From Sinorhizobium psoraleae (GTDB taxonomy: Bacteria; Pseudomonadota; Alphaproteobacteria; Rhizobiales; Rhizobiaceae): DNA of 64,000 nucleotides. A program made the position numbers and the translations under genes. Shown here piece by piece: positions 8,943-16,903 of the stretch (the first letter of the stretch is position 1; each line of letters starts with the position of its first letter). The stretch lies in the NCBI RefSeq assembly GCF_013283645.1, contig NZ_JABEKV010000002.1, forward strand, positions 1 to 64,000. Reading direction: 5' to 3'. Below the pieces are notes generated by a model that saw only the letters and a program-made list of their open reading frames with translations, was not told where the DNA came from and did no database searches.

Positions 8943-9749
8943 ATGCGCGTGAATAGACAAGCGCCTGAGAAGCGTACGACCCTGCTTCAGCTTGGTCACG
9001 AAAAGCTCGATGTCCATTCGATCTTCTACACCATTCAAGGTGAGGGACCGTTCTGCGGCACCCCCGCAGTCTTTGTCAGGCTGGCCGGCTGCAATCTGCA
9101 GTGCCCCGCGTGCGATACAGACTACACGTCAGGACGTCGCTGGATGGGCACAGACGAAATCTGCGATGAGATACAACGAGTCTACCGGGATTCGCTGCCG
9201 GTACCCAATAACCGTGATGAACGCGTCGATGGCACAACCGATAACTTTCCGATCAAGCGGTTCAGCGGACTTGTCGTCATCACAGGCGGCGAGCCGTTCA
9301 GACAGCAGATCGAAGTCCTGGTGCTCAAACTGATTCAGCGTTTCGGTTGCTATGTGCAGGTCGAAACGAACGGTTTGCTGCCTCCTCCACCGCTCAGCAT
9401 CATCAACAAGAACACTGCTGCTTGCGAGGGTTTATACATCGTGTGCAGCCCAAAGTCGGGCAAAATCAACCCGGTTACAGCTGAGCGAGCGTGTTGCTTC
9501 AAATACGTGATGGCTGCGCACAGCGTCGACGAAAACGACGGACTGCCGGTGCACGCGCTTGACAATAGCCTCGGCAAACTGCGCGTTGCGCGACCTCCGG
9601 TGAACTATACCGGCACAATCCACCTGCAGCCGATGGACGAGCAGAACTCACAGCTCAATGAGCGTCACCTGCAGGCGTGTGTAGAGTCGTGCATGCAACA
9701 CGGTTACAGGCTGCAACTTCAAATTCACAAGATCCTTCGTATGGAGTAA
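8943..9749 (+). CDS. queE: 7-carboxy-7-deazaguanine synthase (radical SAM)
   Basis: 268 residues. Converts 6-carboxytetrahydropterin to 7-carboxy-7-deazaguanine, the third step toward preQ0. The short QueE-type cluster motif is Cys50-x3-Cys54-x2-Cys57 (GCNLQCPACDTDY), preceded by FYTIQGEGPFCGTPAVFVRL, a QueE hallmark, and followed by the glycine-rich VITGGEPF. A GGAG site lies eight bases before the ATG, within the end of the upstream small ORF. First recognised enzyme of the queE-queC-queD-folE-queF run. QueC follows after five bases. Confidence 0.95.
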   Translation: MRVNRQAPEKRTTLLQLGHEKLDVHSIFYTIQGEGPFCGTPAVFVRLAGCNLQCPACDTDYTSGRRWMGTDEICDEIQRVYRDSLPVPNNRDERVDGTTDNFPIKRFSGLVVITGGEPFRQQIEVLVLKLIQRFGCYVQVETNGLLPPPPLSIINKNTAACEGLYIVCSPKSGKINPVTAERACCFKYVMAAHSVDENDGLPVHALDNSLGKLRVARPPVNYTGTIHLQPMDEQNSQLNERHLQACVESCMQHGYRLQLQIHKILRME

Positions 9750-9754
9750 CCCTC

Positions 9755-10522
9755 ATGAAAATCCTTGTCGTTCTTTCTGGCGGGCAAGATTCCACCACCT
9801 GCCTTTTCTGGGCCCGCAGCTTGCTCACCGATAAGGGTGACAAGTTGCATGCTGTAACGTTCGATTACGGGCAGCGGCATCGAATCGAAATCGAAGCCGC
9901 GCGCAAGGTTGCCAGCATGGCAAACGTGGACTCACATGAAGTGATCGAAGTTCCGAACTGCCTACGGTCGGTGTCCCCATTGACTAGCGAACACGAGCTT
10001 GAGAAATACGAGAGCTACGAACAGATGGATCGCGTCATCGGCAGCCGCGTCGAGCTGACGTTCGTTCCCATGCGCAACACCTTGTTTCTCACCATCGCTG
10101 CAAACCGTGCGGTCGCGTTGGGATGCAACCAGATCGTCACTGGGATATGTGAGCAGGACACCGCAAATTATCCTGACTGTCGCCAGTCGTTCCTGTCGCA
10201 GATGGAAGAAGCAATAAACCAGTCGCTCGGGCGCCAGATCGAAGAACGAATCGAGATTCTTGCTCCCCTCGTAAACCTGAGCAAAGCGCAGTCGATTGCC
10301 CGAGCCATGGAGCTCCCCGGTTGCATGCAAGCGCTGGCATACAGCCACACCAGCTATGACGGGAAGTACCCTCCAACAGACATGAACCACTCAAACGTCC
10401 TGCGAGCCCAAGGATTTCTCGAAGCTGGAGTTCCCGACCCGCTGGTCATGCGCGCGTGGCGCGAAGGGCGCATGGAGCTACCTACAACGGCGAACTATGC
10501 CTCGCTGCGTGGTGACGCATGA
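9755..10522 (+). CDS. queC: 7-cyano-7-deazaguanine (preQ0) synthase, lacking the zinc cysteines
   Basis: 255 residues. Makes preQ0 from 7-carboxy-7-deazaguanine, ATP and ammonia. The PP-loop SGGQDSTTC near residue 8 and the TFDYGQRHRIE segment are typical, as are RNTLF and ADNAxYPDCR-like features (TANYPDCRQSF). In usual QueC proteins a C-terminal group of four Cys binds zinc just before LRAxGFxEAGVxDP; here that stretch reads SHTSYDGKYPP then NHSNVLRAQGFLEAG, with no Cys. It is therefore a divergent form, possibly phage-like. Start ATG at 9755 follows queE closely. The stop overlaps the queD start by four bases. Confidence 0.9.
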   Translation: MKILVVLSGGQDSTTCLFWARSLLTDKGDKLHAVTFDYGQRHRIEIEAARKVASMANVDSHEVIEVPNCLRSVSPLTSEHELEKYESYEQMDRVIGSRVELTFVPMRNTLFLTIAANRAVALGCNQIVTGICEQDTANYPDCRQSFLSQMEEAINQSLGRQIEERIEILAPLVNLSKAQSIARAMELPGCMQALAYSHTSYDGKYPPTDMNHSNVLRAQGFLEAGVPDPLVMRAWREGRMELPTTANYASLRGDA

Positions 10523-11004
10523 GCTGGCAGGCGAAGCGTTACCACGATATCAGTTGCGGACACCGCGTTGTTGGGCACGAAGGCAAGTGCAGGCATCTGC
10601 ACGGGCATAACTACCGTGTGCATTTCAGCTGCGAAGCTGATGAGCTCGACAATGTGGGGCGCGTCATCGACTTCAGCGACATGAAGAGCAAGCTCTGTAT
10701 GTGGCTGGAAGAGAACTGGGATCATAAGATGCTCCTGTGGGAGCATGACCCGGTTGCCAATGCGTTGATCGACGACACAATCAAAACCGGTAACGGGACG
10801 TCGATCGGTGATGGCATCGTGCTGGTCCCGTTCAATCCGACTGCTGAAAACATCGCGCAGCATCTTGTGCTCGTGGTCGGTCCGCAGCAGCTCAAAGGCA
10901 CAGGAATCAAGCTGGTACGTTGCGAAGTCGAAGAAACGCGCAAATGCTCCGCCGTGTACGCCCTACAGCCTCAAAAGAAAGATTCCGGGCAGAGGGAGAG
11001 GTAA
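10519..11004 (+). CDS. queD: 6-carboxy-5,6,7,8-tetrahydropterin synthase
   Basis: 161 residues. Converts dihydroneopterin triphosphate to 6-carboxytetrahydropterin. Zinc ligands are seen in CGHRVVGH and in the HLHGHNYRV motif; the catalytic Cys is in GKCRHLHGH, and the NWDHKML and CEVEETRKC segments carry the partner Asp/His and the pterin-anchoring Glu. It belongs to the PTPS fold. Overlaps queC by ATGA and shares one base with folE (TAATG), so the genes are translationally coupled. Confidence 0.94.
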   Translation: MSWQAKRYHDISCGHRVVGHEGKCRHLHGHNYRVHFSCEADELDNVGRVIDFSDMKSKLCMWLEENWDHKMLLWEHDPVANALIDDTIKTGNGTSIGDGIVLVPFNPTAENIAQHLVLVVGPQQLKGTGIKLVRCEVEETRKCSAVYALQPQKKDSGQRER

Positions 11005-11897
11005 TGATCAACAACAGACTATCGTTCAGCGAGTTCGACGCGCTGGCAGCGAAATTGGCCGCAGAACTAAACCGGGTCTACAAGCCGGATATGGATCAAG
11101 CACTCAGGATTTATGCTATTCCTCGTGGGGGCGTGCCTGCAGCGCTCGCAGTGGGCCAGCACATCCCGCTGTTACTCGTCGACAACCCGGACCAAGCGGA
11201 CCTGTTCATCGACGACGTCGTCGATAGTGGTGCAACCCGTGACAAATGGAAGCACGAGTGGCCGGAGAAAGCATTCTACGCGCTCATTGACGAACAAGCT
11301 GGACGCGGGGCGTCAGGCGGCGTCCTATTCCCATGGGAGGGCGATACTATCGGCTCGTTCGGTGACAGTATCGTGAAATTGCTCCAGTTCATCGGTGAAG
11401 ACCCTTCACGCGGCGGACTGAAAGAAACCCCTGCGCGTGTCACCAAAGCCTGGCAATTCTGGTGCGGCGGCTATGGCAAAGATCCGAAGGACATATTCAA
11501 GGTGTTCGAGGACGGTGCTGAAACGCACAACCAGATGATCACCGTCCAGGACATTCCGGTCTATTCGCATTGCGAGCACCACCTTGCACCGATCTTCGGC
11601 ACCTGCACAATAAGCTACGCACCGAATGGCAAAATCATCGGGCTGAGCAAGCTCTCCCGGCTAGTCGACATTTTCGCGCGGAGGCTGCAAGTGCAGGAGC
11701 GTATGACTGGCCAGATCGCGGACGCGCTGTTTACTCACCTTGCGCCGAAGGGTGTAGGAGTAGTCATCAAGGCGCGGCACCTGTGCATGGAATCGCGGGG
11801 GGTGTGCCAACAGGGACACCAGACGATAACCACCGCTCTGCGCGGCGTCATCAAGAACGATGCGACCGCGCGAGCGGAGTTCATGAGTCTGGTGTAA
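11004..11897 (+). CDS. folE: Phosphoribosyltransferase-like domain fused to GTP cyclohydrolase I
   Basis: 297 residues, about 100 more than a typical FolE. Residues 1-115 look like a phosphoribosyltransferase: IYAIPRGGVPAAL, then the PRPP-loop pattern DLFIDDVVDSGATRDKW. Residues 120-297 are GTP cyclohydrolase I: GLKETPARVTKAW, the zinc motif YSHCEHHLAPIFG, KIIGLSKLSRLVDIFARR, the second zinc Cys in RHLCMESRGV, and TITTALRG. It supplies dihydroneopterin triphosphate for QueD. ATG at 11004 is preceded by AGGGAGAGG. The role of the N-terminal domain is unknown; it may recycle a purine base or have become structural. Confidence 0.92.
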   Translation: MINNRLSFSEFDALAAKLAAELNRVYKPDMDQALRIYAIPRGGVPAALAVGQHIPLLLVDNPDQADLFIDDVVDSGATRDKWKHEWPEKAFYALIDEQAGRGASGGVLFPWEGDTIGSFGDSIVKLLQFIGEDPSRGGLKETPARVTKAWQFWCGGYGKDPKDIFKVFEDGAETHNQMITVQDIPVYSHCEHHLAPIFGTCTISYAPNGKIIGLSKLSRLVDIFARRLQVQERMTGQIADALFTHLAPKGVGVVIKARHLCMESRGVCQQGHQTITTALRGVIKNDATARAEFMSLV

Positions 11898-12254
11898 ACG
11901 GCTGTCATGTTTATGGTGCGGCGATCTACCGCGACGGTGACATATTTATAGTGTGGTCAGCCCGCGTGTGCGGTCGCGCGGAGTTGAACAACTGGCGAAG
12001 CGCCTCGGCTCGGACGTTTTCGAGACCGGCCTTCGTCAGCGATCCAGTGGGGCTCTTGGGGTGGCGGTAAGGACGCCCGAAACCATTCCATGCTGGGCGA
12101 ACGGGATATGATAGCCGACATGACAAAACAACTGTCGGGCATGCCCACACAGTCCGGGAGAACGACCGCTCTCAGGTCTCTCTTCGCTCGAACTTGGTGG
12201 AACTGAAGAAGAGATGAGTGACTAGTTCGGTATTCAGGCAAGTAGCTGGATCTT
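11898..12254. other. Intergenic between folE and queF, no gene recognised
   Basis: About 350 bases with no convincing gene. A TGT-N11-ACA near-palindrome near 12134 has the wrong spacing for NifA. Confidence 0.45.
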
Positions 12255-12434
12255 CGGTCTTGTTCTTGCCATCGCCAGGGCGATGCTGGTTGGCGACGGC
12301 CATGATAGTTGCGACCGCATCGAGGATGCGATCCGCGCCTCCATCGGGGCGCCTGTATCGCGATTTATGTCGAGCCGGAAGGCGAAAAGGCGCACGGCGT
12401 GCGTGTTAAAGCTAGTGGAGCACTACGGAAATGA
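12255..12434 (+). pseudogene. Possible cation-diffusion-facilitator 3' remnant
   Basis: One frame gives MLVGDGHDSCDRIEDAIRASIG and, after a shift, IYVEPEGEKAHGVRVK ending in a TGA that overlaps the queF ATG. The pattern of a GHD-DRIEDAIR helix followed by a VEPE strand recalls the cytoplasmic C-terminal domain of CDF metal transporters. The match is weak and only about 55 codons remain. The overlap with queF suggests that queF was once coupled to it. Confidence 0.35.
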
Positions 12435-12895
12435 CAAAGACGGACGTATCAGGACTTTCACAACTTGGAGCAAAGGTCGGTCAGCCTCAAAGCCCGGAGG
12501 AGGCGGTGCTCGAAAGAGTACCGAGCGGCCATGCGGGCACGGAGTTCGCCGTCCGCTTCACAGCACCGGAGTTCACCTCGCTCTGCCCGATGACCGGGCA
12601 GCCGGACTTCGCCCATATCGTCATCGACTACGTGCCGGACGGCTGGCTGGTGGAATCGAAGTCGCTCAAGCTGTTCCTGCATTCCTTCCGCAACCACGGC
12701 GCTTTCCACGAGGATTGCACCATCGACATTGCCAAGCGGCTGGTGGAATTGCTTTCGCCCAAGTGGCTGAGAATTGGCACCTATTGGTATCCTCGCGGCG
12801 GTATTCCGATCGATGCCTTCTGGCAGACGGGCAACCCCCCAGAGGGCGTCTGGCTTCCGGACCAAGGCGTGCCGACCTATCGCGGCCGCGGGTAA
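12431..12895 (+). CDS. queF: NADPH-dependent preQ0 reductase (7-cyano-7-deazaguanine reductase)
   Basis: 154 residues, the single-domain (YkvM-type) QueF. Reduces the nitrile of preQ0 to preQ1, the base inserted into tRNA on the way to queuosine. The nucleophilic Cys is in [13 protein letters not shown]; the [20 protein letters not shown] segment supplies the NADPH and substrate residues. A QueF in the set argues that the operon feeds tRNA modification and not only preQ0-based DNA modification. No tgt or queA is present in the window; those are usually chromosomal. Confidence 0.95.
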   Translation: MTKTDVSGLSQLGAKVGQPQSPEEAVLERVPSGHAGTEFAVRFTAPEFTSLCPMTGQPDFAHIVIDYVPDGWLVESKSLKLFLHSFRNHGAFHEDCTIDIAKRLVELLSPKWLRIGTYWYPRGGIPIDAFWQTGNPPEGVWLPDQGVPTYRGRG

Positions 12896-13182
12896 TTTAT
12901 GCGCTGTTGCGTCGGCCTTATTTCGACGAGGCCGACCGGCGGAGAAGTCATAAACCGTAGGAATGTTCTCGCCCGGACCACCGGACGCGACGTCGGATAC
13001 GCCGACTGCAATTCAACTCGGTTATGCCGGATGTATGATGTAGAGCATCTACAGAATTGCCGTGGAAAGGCGGCCATCAGATCACTCCTCACCAGGCGAA
13101 TGCATAGATGAGGCGCGCAGAGGTCAAGCGAATCGACTGGTGGCGGAACGGGGAATTCTAAGCCGACTTGCGAGCTGGATAG
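12896..13182. other. Intergenic, no gene recognised
   Basis: Some 290 bases between queF and the convergent dcd gene. Only short frames and no clear terminator. Confidence 0.45.
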
Positions 13183-13749
13183 TTATCCCTTCTTCGCGTT
13201 CGTTTGTCCCGCAAACCGGCCCTCATAGCCTCGGACAGGCGTGCCAACTGTCTGTTCAAAGATAAGCTGACATATCTTCATGCCGGGGCGAAGTTTAATC
13301 GGAAATTTGTTGTGGTTCACCATCTCAAGCCGAATCTGCCCCGAAAAACCCGCATGAATGGTAGGCGCTGTCAGATGAATACCTATCCCCAATCTGGCAA
13401 GTGAGCTCTTGCCCTCAACCCTCGCTGCTATGCGCGATTGGGACTTAAGTTCGACATATTCCTTTGTCCATGCCAACAACATCTGGCCAGGCTTAAAGTC
13501 ATATCCTAGTGCGGGATCAATATCGTGGGGGGAAGTAGTCTCCCCTAGTATTTCTTCGTGATTATACTGGACGTCCGAAGGGTCTATTGTTATCGCCAAA
13601 CCGCCCTTTGGCTCTTTGAAAAGAGTTAGCCTTCCGTCAAGCGTCAAATCAAGACTGGTGGAGCTGTAGAAGGATAGATCTGGGTCTGGATCAACAATAA
13701 TGGCGCCAGTCTGTATGGCAATCTGTATTTCGCGGTCAGTCAAAATCAT
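13183..13749 (-). CDS. dcd: dCTP deaminase
   Basis: 188 residues, normal length. Deaminates dCTP to dUTP in the cytoplasm. The trimeric dUTPase-like fold is visible from DREIQIAIQTG at the start, a strand region with STSLDLTLDGR, the substrate loop RVEGKSSLARLGIGIHLTAP, HAGFSGQIRLEM and LRPGMKICQLIFEQ. In Dcd the loop corresponds to GRSSLxRLG; VEGKSSL keeps the essential Ser-Ser-Leu with Lys for Arg. It ends in an unusual KK tail. It lies 24 bases after a small gene on the same strand. Together with the phage-like que genes it suggests a nucleotide-metabolism island. Confidence 0.9.
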   Translation of the reverse strand: MILTDREIQIAIQTGAIIVDPDPDLSFYSSTSLDLTLDGRLTLFKEPKGGLAITIDPSDVQYNHEEILGETTSPHDIDPALGYDFKPGQMLLAWTKEYVELKSQSRIAARVEGKSSLARLGIGIHLTAPTIHAGFSGQIRLEMVNHNKFPIKLRPGMKICQLIFEQTVGTPVRGYEGRFAGQTNAKKG

Positions 13750-13773
13750 TGCGCGTCAGTCCCGGTAACCCAA

Positions 13774-14013
13774 TTATTCAACCACCACCGCTTCAGGGAC
13801 CCAAACACGCCAAGAGCCAGAAATGGTTTCTCTCGGCAATTCAACTAGGAGGCTGTTTCGATCTCGGTTAATCGGGTATCCGATGTCGAGTCCGTTATCC
13901 TTGATGGATCTCTGGTGGACGACCAACTTTTCTGGCCCACTCGTCGTATCGACGGTAACAATCACCTCGCTGGGATGTGTCCCATGACCGACTTGGGTGA
14001 CTTTAACTTTCAT
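13774..14013 (-). CDS. Small conserved-looking protein upstream of dcd
   Basis: 79 residues, MKVKVTQVGHGTHPSEV to WRVWVPEAVVVE. No family recognised; it is rich in beta-forming residues and contains KLVVHQRSIKDNGLDIGYPI. ATG at 14013 was chosen over 14100 because GGAGG lies nine to ten bases upstream and the longer form has no ribosome site. It is the first gene of a two-gene unit with dcd. Confidence 0.6.
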   Translation of the reverse strand: MKVKVTQVGHGTHPSEVIVTVDTTSGPEKLVVHQRSIKDNGLDIGYPINRDRNSLLVELPRETISGSWRVWVPEAVVVE

Positions 14014-14367
14014 AGCCCATATTCCTCCATTTTTGGACATCAGACCGAAAGTCGACTGATTCGCATATCGTGGATTTCTTTCTCCACATCTTTTTCTCAT
14101 AGAGAGAACAAAATGGGAACAAAAATCTGATGCACCTTACTACACTCTCTAATTAGTAAACAAAGCGTTTCCGCCGCGTGGCAAATCACATCCTTTTACA
14201 GAAAGCTTGTCGCACGCTGATCAAGTTCTGACTCCAGATCGGCTGGGCCGACCGTTGCTCGATACCAGCCTGAACAGTTCCACCTTAGTTGTCGGCTTCC
14301 TGACTAAGTCGGACATGAAACACCGACTGTCAGAGCGATCCCATTGATCTAAAATGCTTTCCGGCGT
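14014..14367. other. Intergenic; possible weak NifA half-site
   Basis: AT-richer than its surroundings. A near-match TGT-N10-ACT sits at 14290-14305, about 64 bases before the sigma-54-like promoter at 14368; the last base departs from the NifA consensus. No gene recognised. Confidence 0.4.
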
Positions 14368-14383
14368 CGGCACGGCACTTGCT
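14368..14383 (+). promoter_or_regulatory. sigma-54-like promoter
   Basis: CGGCACGGCACTTGCT: GG at 14369-14370 and GC at 14381-14382 are ten bases apart, matching GGCACG-N4-TTGCT exactly. The predicted start near 14394 is 33 bases before the ATG of a small ORF. Confidence 0.65.
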
Positions 14384-14426
14384 TCGCCCAGTACAACTGA
14401 GCACAGCATTGATTGAGGGGATCTCC

Positions 14427-14507
14427 ATGAACAACTCTGATTTTCTAAGGTTCAGGAGCGCCAGATACCTCAAAAATCTTTATTTTTTTGGAGGAACAGG
14501 AAGATGA
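14427..14507 (+). CDS. 26-residue ORF behind a sigma-54-like promoter
   Basis: Encodes a basic, aromatic peptide starting MNNSDFLRFRSARYLKN and ending FFGGTGR. A GGGG-ATC site lies before the ATG. Its stop overlaps the start of the next ORF (ATGA) and its last codons contain the strong GGAGG of that ORF, so it may act as a leader that couples translation. No homologue recognised. Confidence 0.4.
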   Translation: MNNSDFLRFRSARYLKNLYFFGGTGR

Positions 14508-14707
14508 AAGGAAACCCATGGTATAAAGTCCTTCTCAAGGAACTTATATACAAAACATGCCATTCTCCAATCTACAGAACAGAGGAATACCCTACGAGGC
14601 GAACGTCACTATTCGTGCTCGCTACAGTTACCCTGTCGACATTTAGCACGCCGCTACAGGCTGGCACCCTTCGGGTGATGAGCGACGCCTCCTCCCCGCC
14701 TCAATGA
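14504..14707 (+). CDS. 67-residue ORF with a secretory-type segment
   Basis: Starts MKGNPWYKVLLKEL; GGAGG lies ten bases upstream. After a basic stretch (YPTRR) there is a hydrophobic run SLFVLATVTLSTFSTPLQAG that ends in LQA-G, resembling a signal peptide whose start has been extended, then GTLRVMSDASSPP. It could be the first part of a broken periplasmic binding protein or a short secreted peptide. Function unknown. Confidence 0.45.
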   Translation: MKGNPWYKVLLKELIYKTCHSPIYRTEEYPTRRTSLFVLATVTLSTFSTPLQAGTLRVMSDASSPPQ

Positions 14708-15473
14708 GCACGGTCAACTTTACACGGGCAAAGTAAACCAAGAGAAGGTCGCCGTCCTTGCATCCGCCCATGAGGAAATTAATCTGAAATACATATTCGC
14801 GCGACATTTGTCTATATATCAACAGTCCGGGCGGGGAGGTGGACACCTTAAAACGGCCTCACGACAGGACGATCGGTCCCAGCACGACAGCTCCGACGCC
14901 GATGGCAACGGCGTCATAACGTTAGTCTTCAGGGCGTCTTCGAGTATCGCCAGATAGTTCTCCCATGCGCTCCCTCAAACGCGCCCGAATTGATCAGTAA
15001 GATTTTGAACCCTGGTGGCTCGGTGATCGTAGGACCCCCACGTCGTCATGCCGGATTAAAGCACAAGTCCGAGAAAACGTCGCATCGACTATCATGTTTG
15101 CAGGATTTGCAGGGACATACGAGAAACGTCGGACTGCGCCGTCCCTCAGTGGAGTCAAGTCCCCAACCTGTCAATGGCTGTCCGCGCGGGCACTCCCAAT
15201 TGCGGCCGCCAACATCATCTCGCAACAGAGCTTGTCTTTCCCGTCAGGGACCTCCTTACTACGTCAGCGGCATCGACGAGGGCGTCTCTGATTTCTGCGG
15301 CGGAAAACGTCGCGGGCGCGCTCAGACGCTCTCGGAGGTCTGACGCCACGTCCTACGCCGTGCCGGCGATCCCAATCTGCTCGCGCGTATAGCGTAATCG
15401 ACGGAGCGATCGAGAAGACGGCCGACCTCGTAAGGCGACCGCTTCTCGGGCTCGTTTGAATCGGTTGTGAGAC
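14708..15473. other. Gene-poor stretch, likely old debris
   Basis: About 770 bases with no frame I can assign. The base composition and absence of ribosome sites suggest decayed sequence. Confidence 0.4.
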
Positions 15474-15935
15474 TCATGGACTGTTCTTAGGGTGTGCCTG
15501 AGCCGTTCGATCCTGTTCGGCGAGCACTTTCACAAGGCCAAGGGTCCGGCTCCGCACCTTTTCGTCGGTGATCCGGGAGAAGGCACGAATGAGCGCAAGA
15601 CCTTCATGGGTAGACGCGAAGTCCATGATTTCTGGTTGTAGCGTCTTTTGGCCACTGCGGTCGCCGTCGTCGTCTGCCGTTGCGCCCGGCATATCTTCGA
15701 AGAAGTAGGAAACTGGCGCGTCCAGTGCGTCTGCAATCTGTTGGAGGCGGCTTGCACCTACACGATTGATACCCTTCTCGTATTTTTGTACCTGCTGAAA
15801 CGTCACTCCGATAGCCTCCGCGAGCGCCGTTTGTGTGAACTGCATCCACACCCGGCGCATCCGAATTCGATGGCCGACATGTATATCGACGGGTTCAGGC
15901 TTTCCGCTCGTTTTTTCGGGGTTAGGATTCAGCAT
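15474..15935 (-). CDS. XRE-family transcriptional regulator
   Basis: 153 residues. Helix-turn-helix (HTH_3) at about residues 25-80: RIRMRRVWMQFTQTALAEA, then GVTFQQVQKYEKGINRVGASRL, an alphaproteobacterial pattern shared with PraR-like regulators, and DAPVSYFFEDMPG. The remaining part is a helical tail ending EQDRTAQAHPKN. PraR-type proteins repress biofilm and quorum-sensing functions in rhizobia; applying that here is inference. Transcribed alone. Confidence 0.88.
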   Translation of the reverse strand: MLNPNPEKTSGKPEPVDIHVGHRIRMRRVWMQFTQTALAEAIGVTFQQVQKYEKGINRVGASRLQQIADALDAPVSYFFEDMPGATADDDGDRSGQKTLQPEIMDFASTHEGLALIRAFSRITDEKVRSRTLGLVKVLAEQDRTAQAHPKNSP

Positions 15936-16385
15936 GCACTTCTCCGTGTTGTTCAGCGATAGAAGTTTCCGCTTGTCGCGGCTTCGCTAGTGTCTGTCTC
16001 AGTGCCAACCCCCCGCGATTTGCGATAAACCGCAATAGCAGACCGCACGTCAAGTCAGATAAAGAGGAACGGAACCGCTTGCCGGGGGCAGTCGGTCCCG
16101 GTTTCCGCCCTCAGGCGACTGCTCACGGCAATAATGGGGTTCTCTGATTGCGGAGCTGATTGCAAGTTCCCTTTCGACTTATATGTTCCTGCCGGTTCTA
16201 TGGTTCTCGTCGCGGTTAACACTGGGTCGCCGCATGTTGGCGTTCGGGACGTGGGGACCTCAATGTAATCGACGCAGTACCTTAAATTAGGGCTGGCTCC
16301 CCACGTACAGAGGTCACCGACGCCAATCACCGGCAGGGACATAATACCGCCAGAAGGGCGGATGTTCTACAAGCTTAGCCGGTGA
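15936..16385. other. Intergenic, no gene recognised
   Basis: A minus-strand frame at 16055-16342 has no recognisable family and poor composition; I do not call it. Confidence 0.4.
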
Positions 16386-16475
16386 TCAAGCGGCCGTCTC
16401 CTCCTTCAACCAGCGGAATTCGCTGCCGTGATGCCGATGCATGACCACTGTCAGCTTGGGGGCGACGGCTACAGG
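16386..16475 (-). mobile_element. IS110-type transposase 3' remnant
   Basis: The minus strand reads VVMHRHHGSEFRWLKEE and ends TAA-stop, the typical ending of an IS110-family transposase (compare VIMHRIWVDGTQFR in the intact copy at 1015). Only about 30 codons remain. Confidence 0.55.
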
Positions 16476-16903
16476 GGCTCTCTTGCTTCAGCGCGGGAGA
16501 GCCTGGGCTTAGTGGATGGAAATATGAGGAATCCGTTCGCGAGTTTGCGACCAACAACATCCTGCATGCAGGGTGCGCAAAGCACCGGAATGCATGGCGC
16601 CCTGCTGAGACGACCTGAAGACATTAGAGAGGTGGTGAATGAAGCAATTTCAGAAGTTTGCGCTCCATGAATTTCAGTCGATTTAATTCGTAGAAATAAC
16701 GCTGAAAAGTTGAACAGGGTGGGAAATCCTTCGGCAGCATCCACCACTGGTAGCCCCTCGAGGCGAAGTAAAGCAGAGCGTTCAATTCACCGCAACATGG
16801 ATGTGCAGCCGACACCTGAGATCCGTCTTGGCTACAAATTCAATGTCCTTGCTGATCATCAGGAGATCATTTTTCCGGAAGTGTATCGCGAAGGGGCGCG
16901 CCT
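16476..16903. other. Intergenic, no gene recognised
   Basis: About 430 bases downstream of the oxidase genes; short frames only and no clear terminator. Confidence 0.4.

Noticed and set aside
12134..12150. TGT/ACA pair between folE and queF
   Set aside because: Spacing is eleven and not ten, and no -24/-12 promoter follows.
12283..12960. Plus-strand frame of about 225 codons
   Set aside because: It overlaps queF in another frame; queF has clear catalytic motifs.
16055..16342. Minus-strand frame of 95 codons
   Set aside because: No ribosome site, no family and atypical composition.
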